64,000 nucleotides of DNA, from positions 47,001 to 111,000 of the forward strand of contig CAXIUK010000008.1 of assembly GCA_964034945.1 (NCBI GenBank), given 5' to 3'. The notes under the pieces were generated by a model. It saw nothing but the letters and a program-made list of their open reading frames with translations. It was not told the origin of the DNA and made no database searches. Every line of letters begins with the position of its first letter. The first letter of the stretch is position 1. Positions 45,001 to 60,500 of this stretch are shown piece after piece. The DNA is from Chrysopilus asiliformis. Its lineage: Eukaryota; Arthropoda; Insecta; Diptera; Rhagionidae. The position numbers and the translations under genes are program-made.

Positions 45001-47087
45001 GACTGACAGACTGACAGACTGACAGACTGACAGACTGACAGACTGACAGACTGACAGACTGACAGACTGACAGACTGACAGACTGACAGACTGACAGACT
45101 GACAGACTGACAGACTGACAGACTGACAGACTGACAGACTGACAGACTGACAGACTGACAGACTGACAGACTGACAGACTGACAGACTGACAGACTGACA
45201 GACTGACAGACTGACAGACTGACAGACTGACAGACTGACAGACTGACAGACTGACAGACTGACAGACTGACAGACTGACAGACTGACAGACTGACAGACT
45301 GACAGACTGACAGACTGACAGACTGACAGACTGACAGACTGACAGACTGACAGACTGACAGACTGACAGACTGACAGACTGACAGACTGACAGACTGACA
45401 GACTGACAGACTGACAGACTGACAGACTGACAGACTGACAGACTGACAGACTGACAGACTGACAGACTGACAGACTGACAGACTGACAGACTGACAGACT
45501 GACAGACTGACAGACTGACAGACTGACAGACTGACAGACTGACAGACTGACAGACTGACAGACTGACAGACTGACAGACTGACAGACTGACAGACTGACA
45601 GACTGACAGACTGACAGACTGACAGACTGACAGACTGACAGACTGACAGACTGACAGACTGCTGACAGACTGACAGACTGACAGACTGACAGACTGACAG
45701 ACTGACAGACTGACAGACTGACAGACTGACAGACTGACAGACTGACAGACTGACAGACTGACAGACTGACAGACTGACAGACTGACAGACTGACAGACTG
45801 ACAGACTGACAGACTGACAGACTGACAGACTGACAGACTGACAGACTGACAGACTGACAGACTGACAGACTGACAGACTGACAGACTGACAGACTGACAG
45901 ACTGACAGACTGACAGACTGACAGACTGACAGACTGACAGACTGACAGACTGACAGACTGACAGACTGACAGACTGACAGACTGACAGACTGACAGACTG
46001 ACAGACTGACAGACTGACAGACTGACAGACTGACAGACTGACAGACTGACAGACTGACAGACTGACAGACTGACAGACTGACAGACTGACAGACTGACAG
46101 ACTGACAGACTGACAGACTGACAGACTGACAGACTGACAGACTGACAGACTGACAGACTGACAGACTGACAGACTGACAGACTGACAGACTGACAGACTG
46201 ACAGACTGACAGACTGACAGACTGACAGACTGACAGACTGACAGACTGACAGACTGACAGACTGACAGACTGACAGACTGACAGACTGACAGACTGACAG
46301 ACTGACAGACTGACAGACTGACAGACTGACAGACTGACAGACTGACAGACTGACAGACTGACAGACTGACAGACTGACAGACTGACAGACTGACAGACTG
46401 ACAGACTGACAGACTGACAGACTGACAGACTGACAGACTGACAGACTGACAGACTGACAGACTGACAGACTGACAGACTGACAGACTGACAGACTGACAG
46501 ACTGACAGACTGACAGACTGACAGACTGACAGACTGACAGACTGACAGACTGACAGACTGACAGACTGACAGACTGACAGACTGACAGACTGACAGACTG
46601 ACAGACTGACAGACTGACAGACTGACAGACTGACAGACTGACAGACTGACAGACTGACAGACTGACAGACTGACAGACTGACAGACTGACAGACTGACAG
46701 ACTGACAGACTGACAGACTGACAGACTGACAGACTGACAGACTGACAGACTGACAGACTGACAGACTGACAGACTGACAGACTGACAGACTGACAGACTG
46801 ACAGACTGACAGACTGACAGACTGACAGACTGACAGACTGACAGACTGACAGACTGACAGACTGACAGACTGACAGACTGACAGACTGACAGACTGACAG
46901 ACTGACAGACTGACAGACTGACAGACTGACAGACTGACAGACTGACAGACTGACAGACTGACAGACTGACAGACTGACAGACTGACAGACTGACAGACTG
47001 ACAGACTGACAGACTGACAGACTGACAGACTGACAGACTGACAGACTGACAGACTGACAGACTGACAGACTGACAGACTGACAGACT
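33012..47087. repeat. Array 1: about 14.1 kb of the octamer ACAGACTG
   Basis: About 1,760 head-to-tail copies of ACAGACTG on the plus strand, almost perfect. The first 20 bp or so are degenerate (CTGACAGACTGGCAGACAG). Deviations seen by eye: an extra CTG (11-bp units) five times within 34421-34650 and singly near 37872, 42704 and 45661; three consecutive ACATACTG units at 35256-35276; a 3-bp loss at 38979; an extra TG at 43155. The right end stops abruptly at ACAGACT/TCCTTCC. The minus strand has no stop codons in any frame, so the long open frames there (encoding SVCQSVSL repeats) are by-products of the repeat. Confidence 0.97.
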
Positions 47088-47088
47088 T

Positions 47089-47918
47089 CCTTCCACTAAT
47101 TGAATAAAAAAATCACACATTTTTTCAACGAAATAGTGAATTTTCTAAGGAAGACCACATAAGGTATATTTTATGTAGAGTCCGACCGATTAGTCGTCTT
47201 CAGCTTCGGCCATCTTCGGCATAAAATCACAGCTTCGGCCAAACTTCTGTCAGTCTTTTTGTCTGTCAGTCTTTCTGTTTATCAGTCTATCGGCCAAACA
47301 TCGGCATCGGCCACCTTCGCCCTAAAATCAAAGTTTCAGGTAAAACTTCGGCTTTGGCCACCTTCGGCCTAAAATCACAGCTTCGGCCAAACTTCGGCTT
47401 CGGTAGCTGTCCCCCTTACCCCCTAAATTTATTACGTATTTTGTGGACATTCAATCGGCAAAAAAAAGTAAAAAAAAAACAATACCGTGCAGACCGTGTT
47501 TGAAACTAATAAGAAAACAGACCGATTATAACGTTTAAATTAAAAAAAAAAATGTCTGCGTAATATCAGCGTTTAAATTACATTTTTTAAAAATTAATAA
47601 TACTTAACACTAGTATATCTTTAAGGAATTTAATATTAACAACATTATTAGTTTAAGTTTATGGTTTGTAATTATTTTACACCCCAATTAAAATTACTCA
47701 AACTACTAATTTAATTTAAGTGAATATTTAACTAAATTACTAGTAATTAATATCATGTCGTTAAATTTGTTATATTGTTGTTGTTGTTTCTATTTTGTCA
47801 ATTTCGACTATTTGAAAATGAAATTAAAATAAATTCAAATAAAGGATTTTGATGAGACTCAAGAACCATTAAAATACATATTTTGAATGTGTGTTTTAAT
47901 GAAACTTTTCGAAATTAC
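47089..47918. other. Non-satellite sequence between array 1 and the TPST exon
   Basis: This includes a TTCGGCC-rich repeat (47196-47404) and then AT-rich sequence with no recognised gene. On the minus strand it would be the intron downstream of the TPST exon. The next TPST exon is not found in it. Confidence 0.6.
47196..47404. repeat. TTCGGCC-type degenerate repeat with an inverted octamer seed
   Basis: Irregular repeats of CTTCGGCCA and CTAAAATCACAG. Inserted at about 47248-47290 is CTGTCAGTCTTTTTGTCTG followed by TCAGTCTTTCTG. This is the array octamer in the opposite orientation to array 1, only 160 bp away. Confidence 0.65.
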
Positions 47919-48055
47919 TTTGAGAGCGGTACACCATTTGGTTTGTTTATGAATTCTTCATGATGTAAAACAGACTCATTCCACGGCACATCAAGGAATT
48001 TAAGGATTTTCTTCATCCATTCCTCGGGATGGAGCACCAGCTGCTCATAGTAGAC
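47919..48055 (-). CDS. Tpst: Tyrosylprotein sulfotransferase, internal exon
   Basis: On the minus strand the exon follows acceptor TAATTACAG. It encodes [40 protein letters not shown] and GVPLS plus two bases of a Lys codon, before donor GTAATT. These are hallmark TPST segments ([17 protein letters not shown], GKxGGVxLSK-like). TPST is a Golgi type II membrane enzyme that transfers sulfate from PAPS to tyrosines of secreted and membrane proteins. In the family this region lies late in the catalytic domain, near the cofactor site. The exon is 137 nt with no defect. No other TPST exon occurs in the window: octamer arrays begin 484 bp upstream and 832 bp downstream. Confidence 0.93.
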
Positions 48056-48539
48056 CTGTAATTAGTTTATTTTTGATTAAATTAAAATTGTTCCTTTTAT
48101 AAATTCGTTTTATATAAGCAGATACGGTAGTATGTAAGGGTAAAATTTGGTGTTGTGTTTACCAACCCTCTAATATATATTCCAGGAGGATTGGAAGCGG
48201 GTGCAGGTGAATATTGTGGATCTCAAATCCTCATATGAGAATTTTCAGAACCGGGGGTTTTCAAGTGAAGGTAGAAGAATTTCGGTTGTTTAGCAAGACA
48301 GGAATTTGATGACACGTCTTCGGCAATGAAAGCGACACAGTAAACTTTTTCGTCATACTTGAGTTAATTGTCGCATGTGCCACAAAACACACCTAATTTC
48401 ACTCCTTCCCACGATTTGATGTTGTCATTTGATTACATCGAAATGCTGGTACGTAGATCTATTTATCTGTATTTGTATGTAAATATATCGTAATATGACG
48501 TGGCAACGTTTTATTAACATAATTATTAACATAAATATT
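48056..48539. other. Intron sequence upstream of the TPST exon
   Basis: AT-rich, ending abruptly at array 2 ('aacataaatatt' then GACAGACTG) with no transposon sequence at the junction. A plus-strand open stretch at about 48187-48300 (DWKRVQVNIVDLKSSYENF and so on) lacks a start. It looks like a fragment of an old mobile-element or duplicated gene but is not identified. Confidence 0.5.
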
Positions 48540-51500
48540 GACAGACTGACAGACTGACAGACTGACAGACTGACAGACTGACAGACTGACAGACTGACAG
48601 ACTGACAGACTGACAGACTGACAGACTGACAGACTGACAGACTGACAGACTGACAGACTGACAGACTGACAGACTGACAGACTGACAGACTGACAGACTG
48701 ACAGACTGACAGACTGACAGACTGACAGACTGACAGACTGACAGACTGACAGACTGACAGACTGACAGACTGACAGACTGACAGACTGACAGACTGACAG
48801 ACTGACAGACTGACAGACTGACAGACTGACAGACTGACAGACTGACAGACTGACAGACTGACAGACTGACAGACTGACAGACTGACAGACTGACAGACTG
48901 ACAGACTGACAGACTGACAGACTGACAGACTGACAGACTGACAGACTGACAGACTGACAGACTGACAGACTGACAGACTGACGGACTGACAGACTGACAG
49001 ACTGACAGACTGACAGACTGACAGACTGACAGACTGACAGACTGACAGACTGACAGACTGACAGACTGACAGACTGACAGACTGACAGACTGACAGACTG
49101 ACAGACTGACAGACTGACAGACTGACAGACTGACAGACTGACAGACTGACAGACTGACAGACTGACAGACTGACAGACTGACAGACTGACAGACTGACAG
49201 ACTGACAGACTGACAGACTGACAGACTGACAGACTGACAGACTGACAGACTGACAGACTGACAGACTGACAGACTGACAGACTGACAGACTGACAGACTG
49301 ACAGACTGACAGACTGACAGACTGACAGACTGACAGACTGACAGACTGACAGACTGACAGACTGACAGACTGACAGACTGACAGACTGACAGACTGACAG
49401 ACTGACAGACTGACAGACTGACAGACTGACAGACTGACAGACTGACAGACTGACAGACTGACAGACTGACAGACTGACAGACTGACAGACTGACAGACTG
49501 ACAGACTGACAGACTGACAGACTGACAGACTGACAGACTGACAGACTGACAGACTGACAGACTGACAGACTGACAGACTGACAGACTGACAGACTGACAG
49601 ACTGACAGACTGACAGACTGACAGACTGACAGACTGACAGACTGACAGACTGACAGACTGACAGACTGACAGACTGACAGACTGACAGACTGACAGACTG
49701 ACAGACTGACAGACTGACAGACTGACAGACTGACAGACTGACAGACTGACAGACTGACAGACTGACAGACTGACAGACTGACAGACTGACAGACTGACAG
49801 ACTGACAGACTGACAGACTGACAGACTGACAGACTGACAGACTGACAGACTGACAGACTGACAGACTGACAGACTGACAGACTGACAGACTGACAGACTG
49901 ACAGACTGACAGACTGACAGACTGACAGACTGACAGACTGACAGACTGACAGACTGACAGACTGACAGACTGACAGACTGACAGACTGACAGACTGACAG
50001 ACTGACAGACTGACAGACTGACAGACTGACAGACTGACAGACTGACAGACTGACAGACTGACAGACTGACAGACTGACAGACTGACAGACTGACAGACTG
50101 ACAGACTGACAGACTGACAGACTGACAGACTGACAGACTGACAGACTGACAGACTGACAGACTGACAGACTGACAGACTGACAGACTGACAGACTGACAG
50201 ACTGACAGACTGACAGACTGACAGACTGACAGACTGACAGACTGACAGACTGACAGACTGACAGACTGACAGACTGACAGACTGACAGACTGACAGACTG
50301 ACAGACTGACAGACTGACAGACTGACAGACTGACAGACTGACAGACTGACAGACTGACAGACTGACAGACTGACAGACTGACAGACTGACAGACTGACAG
50401 ACTGACAGACTGACAGACTGACAGACTGACAGACTGACAGACTGACAGACTGACAGACTGACAGACTGACAGACTGACAGACTGACAGACTGACAGACTG
50501 ACAGACTGACAGACTGACAGACTGACAGACTGACAGACTGACAGACTGACAGACTGACAGACTGACAGACTGACAGACTGACAGACTGACAGACTGACAG
50601 ACTGACAGACTGACAGACTGACAGACTGACAGACTGACAGACTGACAGACTGACAGACTGACAGACTGACAGACTGACAGACTGACAGACTGACAGACTG
50701 ACAGACTGACAGACTGACAGACTGACAGACTGACAGACTGACAGACTGACAGACTGACAGACTGACAGACTGACAGACTGACAGACTGACAGACTGACAG
50801 ACTGACAGACTGACAGACTGACAGACTGACAGACTGACAGACTGACAGACTGACAGACTGACAGACTGACAGACTGACAGACTGACAGACTGACAGACTG
50901 ACAGACTGACAGACTGACAGACTGACAGACTGACAGACTGACAGACTGACAGACTGACAGACTGACAGACTGACAGACTGACAGACTGACAGACTGACAG
51001 ACTGACAGACTGACAGACTGACAGACTGACAGACTGACAGACTGACAGACTGACAGACTGACAGACTGACAGACTGACAGACTGACAGACTGACAGACTG
51101 ACAGACTGACAGACTGACAGACTGACAGACTGACAGACTGACAGACTGACAGACTGACAGACTGACAGACTGACAGACTGACAGACTGACAGACTGACAG
51201 ACTGACAGACTGACAGACTGACAGACTGACAGACTGACAGACTGACAGACTGACAGACTGACAGACTGACAGACTGACAGACTGACAGACTGACAGACTG
51301 ACAGACTGACAGACTGACAGACTGACAGACTGACAGACTGACAGACTGACAGACTGACAGACTGACAGACTGACAGACTGACAGACTGACAGACTGACAG
51401 ACTGACAGACTGACAGACTGACAGACTGACAGACTGACAGACTGACAGACTGACAGACTGACAGACTGACAGACTGACAGACTGACAGACTGACAGACTG

Positions 51501-54500
51501 ACAGACTGACAGACTGACAGACTGACAGACTGACAGACTGACAGACTGACAGACTGACAGACTGACAGACTGACAGACTGACAGACTGACAGACTGACAG
51601 ACTGACAGACTGACAGACTGACAGACTGACAGACTGACAGACTGACAGACTGACAGACTGACAGACTGACAGACTGACAGACTGACAGACTGACAGACTG
51701 ACAGACTGACAGACTGACAGACTGACAGACTGACAGACTGACAGACTGACAGACTGACAGACTGACAGACTGACAGACTGACAGACTGACAGACTGACAG
51801 ACTGACAGACTGACAGACTGACAGACTGACAGACTGACAGACTGACAGACTGACAGACTGACAGACTGACAGACTGACAGACTGACAGACTGACAGACTG
51901 ACAGACTGACAGACTGACAGACTGACAGACTGACAGACTGACAGACTGACAGACTGACAGACTGACAGACTGACAGACTGACAGACTGACAGACTGACAG
52001 ACTGACAGACTGACAGACTGACAGACTGACAGACTGACAGACTGACAGACTGACAGACTGACAGACTGACAGACTGACAGACTGACAGACTGACAGACTG
52101 ACAGACTGACAGACTGACAGACTGACAGACTGACAGACTGACAGACTGACAGACTGACAGACTGACAGACTGACAGACTGACAGACTGACAGACTGACAG
52201 ACTGACAGACTGACAGACTGACAGACTGACAGACTGACAGACTGACAGACTGACAGACTGACAGACTGACAGACTGACAGACTGACAGACTGACAGACTG
52301 ACAGACTGACAGACTGACAGACTGACAGACTGACAGACTGACAGACTGACAGACTGACAGACTGACAGACTGACAGACTGACAGACTGACAGACTGACAG
52401 ACTGACAGACTGACAGACTGACAGACTGACAGACTGACAGACTGACAGACTGACAGACTGACAGACTGACAGACTGACAGACTGACAGACTGACAGACTG
52501 ACAGACTGACAGACTGACAGACTGACAGACTGACAGACTGACAGACTGACAGACTGACAGACTGACAGACTGACAGACTGACAGACTGACAGACTGACAG
52601 ACTGACAGTGACAGACTGACAGACTGACAGACTGACAGACTGACAGACTGACAGACTGACAGACTGACAGACTGACAGACTGACAGACTGACAGACTGAC
52701 AGACTGACAGACTGACAGACTGACAGACTGACAGACTGACAGACTGACAGACTGACAGACTGACAGACTGACAGACTGACAGACTGACAGACTGACAGAC
52801 TGACAGACTGACAGACTGACAGACTGACAGACTGACAGACTGACAGACTGACAGACTGACAGACTGACAGACTGACAGACTGACAGACTGACAGACTGAC
52901 AGACTGACAGACTGACAGACTGACAGACTGACAGACTGACAGACTGACAGACTGACAGACTGACAGAGACTGACAGACTGACAGACTGACAGACTGACAG
53001 ACTGACAGACTGACAGACTGACAGACTGACAGACTGACAGACTGACAGACTGACAGACTGACAGACTGACAGACTGACAGACTGACAGACTGACAGACTG
53101 ACAGACTGACAGACTGACAGACTGACAGACTGACAGACTGACAGACTGACAGAGTGACAGACTGACAGACTGACAGACTGACAGACTGACAGACTGACAG
53201 ACTGACAGACTGACAGACTGACAGACTGACAGACTGACAGACTGACAGACTGACAGACTGACAGACTGACAGACTGACAGACTGACAGACTGACAGACTG
53301 ACAGACTGACAGACTGACAGACTGACAGACTGACAGACTGACAGACTGACAGACTGACAGACTGACAGACTGACAGACTGACAGACTGACAGACTGACAG
53401 ACTGACAGACTGACAGACTGACAGACTGACAGACTGACAGACTGACAGACTGACAGACTGACAGACTGACAGACTGACAGACTGACAGACTGACAGACTG
53501 ACAGACTGACAGACTGACAGACTGACAGACTGACAGACTGACAGACTGACAGACTGACAGACTGACAGACTGACAGACTGACAGACTGACAGACTGACAG
53601 ACTGACAGACTGACAGACTGACAGACTGACAGACTGACAGACTGACAGACTGACAGACTGACAGACTGACAGACTGACAGACTGACAGACTGACAGACTG
53701 ACAGACTGACAGACTGACAGACTGACAGACTGACAGACTGACAGACTGACAGACTGACAGACTGACAGACTGACAGACTGACAGACTGACAGACTGACAG
53801 ACTGACAGACTGACAGACTGACAGACTGACAGACTGACAGACTGACAGACTGACAGACTGACAGACTGACAGACTGACAGACTGACAGACTGACAGACTG
53901 ACAGACTGACAGACTGACAGACTGACAGACTGACAGACTGACAGACTGACAGACTGACAGACTGACAGACTGACAGACTGACAGACTGACAGACTGACAG
54001 ACTGACAGACTGACAGACTGACAGACTGACAGACCTGACAGACTGACAGACTGACAGACTGACAGACTGACAGACTGACAGACTGACAGACTGACAGACT
54101 GACAGACTGACAGACTGACAGACTGACAGACTGACAGACTGACAGACTGACAGACTGACAGACTGACAGACTGACAGACTGACAGACTGACAGACTGACA
54201 GACTGACAGACTGACAGACTGACAGACTGACAGACTGACAGACTGACAGACTGACAGACTGACAGACTGACAGACTGACAGACTGACAGACTGACAGACT
54301 GACAGACTGACAGACTGACAGACTGACAGACTGACAGACTGACAGACTGACAGACTGACAGACTGACAGACTGACAGACTGACAGACTGACAGACTGACA
54401 GACTGACAGACTGACAGACTGACAGACTGACAGACTGACAGACTGACAGACTGACAGACTGACAGACTGACAGACTGACAGACTGACAGACTGACAGACT

Positions 54501-57500
54501 GACAGACTGACAGACTGACAGACTGACAGACTGACAGACTGACAGACTGACAGACTGACAGACTGACAGACTGACAGACTGACAGACTGACAGACTGACA
54601 GACTGACAGACTGACAGACTGACAGACTGACAGACTGACAGACTGACAGACTGACAGACTGACAGACTGACAGACTGACAGACTGACAGACTGACAGACT
54701 GACAGACTGACAGACTGACAGACTGACAGACTGACAGACTGACAGACTGACAGACTGACAGACTGACAGACTGACAGACTGACAGACTGACAGACTGACA
54801 GACTGACAGACTGACAGACTGACAGACTGACAGACTGACAGACTGACAGACTGACAGACTGACAGACTGACAGACTGACAGACTGACAGTTGACAGACTG
54901 ACAGACTGACAGACTGACAGACTGACAGACTGACAGACTGACAGACTGACAGACTGACAGACTGACAGACTGACAGACTGACAGACTGACAGACTGACAG
55001 ACTGACAGACTGACAGACTGACAGACTGACAGACTGACAGACTGACAGACTGACAGACTGACAGACTGACAGACTGACAGACTGACAGACTGACAGACTG
55101 ACAGACTGACAGACTGACAGACTGACAGACTGACAGACTGACAGACTGACAGACTGACAGACTGACAGACTGACAGACTGACAGACTGACAGACTGACAG
55201 ACTGACAGACTGACAGACTGACAGACTGACAGACTGACAGACTGACAGACTGACAGACTGACAGACTGACAGACTGACAGACTGACAGACTGACAGACTG
55301 ACAGACTGACAGACTGACAGACTGACAGACTGACAGACTGACAGACTGACAGACTGACAGACTGACAGACTGACAGACTGACAGACTGACAGACTGACAG
55401 ACTGACAGACTGACAGACTGACAGACTGACAGACTGACAGACTGACAGACTGACAGACTGACAGACTGACAGACTGACAGACTGACAGACTGACAGACTG
55501 ACAGACTGACAGACTGACAGACTGACAGACTGACAGACTGACAGACTGACAGACTGACAGACTGACAGACTGACAGACTGACAGACTGACAGACTGACAG
55601 ACTGACAGACTGACAGACTGACAGACTGACAGACTGACAGACTGACAGACTGACAGACTGACAGACTGACAGACTGACAGACTGACAGACTGACAGACTG
55701 ACAGACTGACAGACTGACAGACTGACAGACTGACAGACTGACAGACTGACAGACTGACAGACTGACAGACTGACAGACTGACAGACTGACAGACTGACAG
55801 ACTGACAGACTGACAGACTGACAGACTGACAGACTGACAGACTGACAGACTGACAGACTGACAGACTGACAGACTGACAGACTGACAGACTGACAGACTG
55901 ACAGACTGACAGACTGACAGACTGACAGACTGACAGACTGACAGACTGACAGACTGACAGACTGACAGACTGACAGACTGACAGACTGACAGACTGACAG
56001 ACTGACAGACTGACAGACTGACAGACTGACAGACTGACAGACTGACAGACTGACAGACTGACAGACTGACAGACTGACAGACTGACAGACTGACAGACTG
56101 ACAGACTGACAGACTGACAGACTGACAGACTGACAGACTGACAGACTGACAGACTGACAGACTGACAGACTGACAGACTGACAGACTGACAGACTGACAG
56201 ACTGACAGACTGACAGACTGACAGACTGACAGACTGACAGACTGACAGACTGACAGACTGACAGACTGACAGACTGACAGACTGACAGACTGACAGACTG
56301 ACAGACTGACAGACTGACAGACTGACAGACTGACAGACTGACAGACTGACAGACTGACAGACTGACAGACTGACAGACTGACAGACTGACAGACTGACAG
56401 ACTGACAGACTGACAGACTGACAGACTGACAGACTGACAGACTGACAGACTGACAGACTGACAGACTGACAGACTGACAGACTGACAGACTGACAGACTG
56501 ACAGACTGACAGACTGACAGACTGACAGACTGACAGACTGACAGACTGACAGACTGACAGACTGACAGACTGACAGACTGACAGACTGACAGACTGACAG
56601 ACTGACAGACTGACAGACTGACAGACTGACAGACTGACAGACTGACAGACTGACAGACTGACAGACTGACAGACTGACAGACTGACAGACTGACAGACTG
56701 ACAGACTGACAGACTGACAGACTGACAGACTGACAGACTGACAGACTGACAGACTGACAGACTGACAGACTGACAGACTGACAGACTGACAGACTGACAG
56801 ACTGACAGACTGACAGACTGACAGACTGACAGACTGACAGACTGACAGACTGACAGACTGACAGACTGACAGACTGACAGACTGACAGACTGACAGACTG
56901 ACAGACTGACAGACTGACAGACTGACAGACTGACAGACTGACAGACTGACAGACTGACAGACTGACAGACTGACAGACTGACAGACTGACAGACTGACAG
57001 ACTGACAGACTGACAGACTGACAGACTGACAGACTGACAGACTGACAGACTGACAGACTGACAGACTGACAGACTGACAGACTGACAGACTGACAGACTG
57101 ACAGACTGACAGACTGACAGACTGACAGACTGACAGACTGACAGACTGACAGACTGACAGACTGACAGACTGACAGACTGACAGACTGACAGACTGACAG
57201 ACTGACAGACTGACAGACTGACAGACTGACAGACTGACAGACTGACAGACTGACAGACTGACAGACTGACAGACTGACAGACTGACAGACTGACAGACTG
57301 ACAGACTGACAGACTGACAGACTGACAGACTGACAGACTGACAGACTGACAGACTGACAGACTGACAGACTGACAGACTGACAGACTGACAGACTGACAG
57401 ACTGACAGACTGACAGACTGACAGACTGACAGACTGACAGACTGACAGACTGACAGACTGACAGACTGACAGACTGACAGACTGACAGACTGACAGACTG

Positions 57501-60500
57501 ACAGACTGACAGACTGACAGACTGACAGACTGACAGACTGACAGACTGACAGACTGACAGACTGACAGACTGACAGACTGACAGACTGACAGACTGACAG
57601 ACTGACAGACTGACAGACTGACAGACTGACAGACTGACAGACTGACAGACTGACAGACTGACAGACTGACAGACTGACAGACTGACAGACTGACAGACTG
57701 ACAGACTGACAGACTGACAGACTGACAGACTGACAGACTGACAGACTGACAGACTGACAGACTGACAGACTGACAGACTGACAGACTGACAGACTGACAG
57801 ACTGACAGACTGACAGACTGACAGACTGACAGACTGACAGACTGACAGACTGACAGACTGACAGACTGACAGACTGACAGACTGACAGACTGACAGACTG
57901 ACAGACTGACAGACTGACAGACTGACAGACTGACAGACTGACAGACTGACAGACTGACAGACTGACAGACTGACAGACTGACAGACTGACAGACTGACAG
58001 ACTGACAGACTGACAGACTGACAGACTGACAGACTGACAGACTGACAGACTGACAGACTGACAGACTGACAGACTGACAGACTGACAGACTGACAGACTG
58101 ACAGACTGACAGACTGACAGACTGACAGACTGACAGACTGACAGACTGACAGACTGACAGACTGACAGACTGACAGACTGACAGACTGACAGACTGACAG
58201 ACTGACAGACTGACAGACTGACAGACTGACAGACTGACAGACTGACAGACTGACAGACTGACTGACAGACTGACAGACTGACAGACTGACAGACTGACAG
58301 ACTGACAGACTGACAGACTGACAGACTGACAGACTGACAGACTGACAGACTGACAGACTGACAGACTGACAGACTGACAGACTGACAGACTGACAGACTG
58401 ACAGACTGACAGACTGACAGACTGACAGACTGACAGACTGACAGACTGACAGACTGACAGACTGACAGACTGACAGACTGACAGACTGACAGACTGACAG
58501 ACTGACAGACTGACAGACTGACAGACTGACAGACTGACAGACTGACAGACTGACAGACTGACAGACTGACAGACTGACAGACTGACAGACTGACAGACTG
58601 ACAGACTGACAGACTGACAGACTGACAGACTGACAGACTGACAGACTGACAGACTGACAGACTGACAGACTGACAGACTGACAGACTGACAGACTGACAG
58701 ACTGACAGACTGACAGACTGACAGACTGACAGACTGACAGACTGACAGACTGACAGACTGACAGACTGACAGACTGACAGACTGACAGACTGACAGACTG
58801 ACAGACTGACAGACTGACAGACTGACAGACTGACAGACTGACAGACTGACAGACTGACAGACTGACAGACTGACAGACTGACAGACTGACAGACTGACAG
58901 ACTGACAGACTGACAGACTGACAGACTGACAGACTGACAGACTGACAGACTGACAGACTGACAGACTGACAGACTGACAGACTGACAGACTGACAGACTG
59001 ACAGACTGACAGACTGACAGACTGACAGACTGACAGACTGACAGACTGACAGACTGACAGACAGACTGACAGACTGACAGACTGACAGACTGACAGACTG
59101 ACAGACTGACAGACTGACAGACTGACAGACTGACAGACTGACAGACTGACAGACTGACAGACTGACAGACTGACAGACTGACAGACTGACAGACTGACAG
59201 ACTGACAGACTGACAGACTGACAGACTGACAGACTGACAGACTGACAGACTGACAGACTGACAGACTGACAGACTGACAGACTGACAGACTGACAGACTG
59301 ACAGACTGACAGACTGACAGACTGACAGACTGACAGACTGACAGACTGACAGACTGACAGACTGACAGACTGACAGACTGACAGACTGACAGACTGACAG
59401 ACTGACAGACTGACAGACTGACAGACTGACAGACTGACAGACTGACAGACTGACAGACTGACAGACTGACAGACTGACAGACTGACAGACTGACAGACTG
59501 ACAGACTGACAGACTGACAGACTGACAGACTGACAGACTGACAGACTGACAGACTGACAGACTGACAGACTGACAGACTGACAGACTGACAGACTGACAG
59601 ACTGACAGACTGACAGACTGACAGACTGACAGACTGACAGACTGACAGACTGACAGACTGACAGACTGACAGACTGACAGACTGACAGACTGACAGACTG
59701 ACAGACTGACAGACTGACAGACTGACAGACTGACAGACTGACAGACTGACAGACTGACAGACTGACAGACTGACAGACTGACAGACTGACAGACTGACAG
59801 ACTGACAGACTGACAGACTGACAGACTGACAGACTGACAGACTGACAGACTGACAGACTGACAGACTGACAGACTGACAGACTGACAGACTGACAGACTG
59901 ACAGACTGACAGACTGACAGACTGACAGACTGACAGACTGACAGACTGACAGACTGACAGACTGACAGACTGACAGACTGACAGACTGACAGACTGACAG
60001 ACTGACAGACTGACAGACTGACAGACTGACAGACTGACAGACTGACAGACTGACAGACTGACAGACTGACAGACTGACAGACTGACAGACTGACAGACTG
60101 ACAGACTGACAGACTGACAGACTGACAGACTGACAGACTGACAGACTGACAGACTGACAGACTGACAGACTGACAGACTGACAGACTGACAGACTGACAG
60201 ACTGACAGACTGACAGACTGACAGACTGACTGACAGACTGACAGACTGACAGACTGACAGACTGACAGACTGACAGACTGACAGACTGACAGACTGACAG
60301 ACTGACAGACTGACAGACTGACAGACTGACAGACTGACAGACTGACAGACTGACAGACTGACAGACTGACAGACTGACAGACTGACAGACTGACAGACTG
60401 ACAGACTGACAGACTGACAGACGACAGACTGACAGACTGACAGACTGACAGACTGACAGACTGACAGACTGACAGACTGACAGACTGACAGACTGACAGA

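Noticed and set aside
32934..47120. Open frame of 4,728 codons (SVCQSVSL repeats) across array 1, and smaller versions at 32947-35268 and 32972-35260
   Set aside because: The octamer reads without stops in all three minus frames, so open length is a property of the repeat. No start context, no other domain, and frames shift at every indel.
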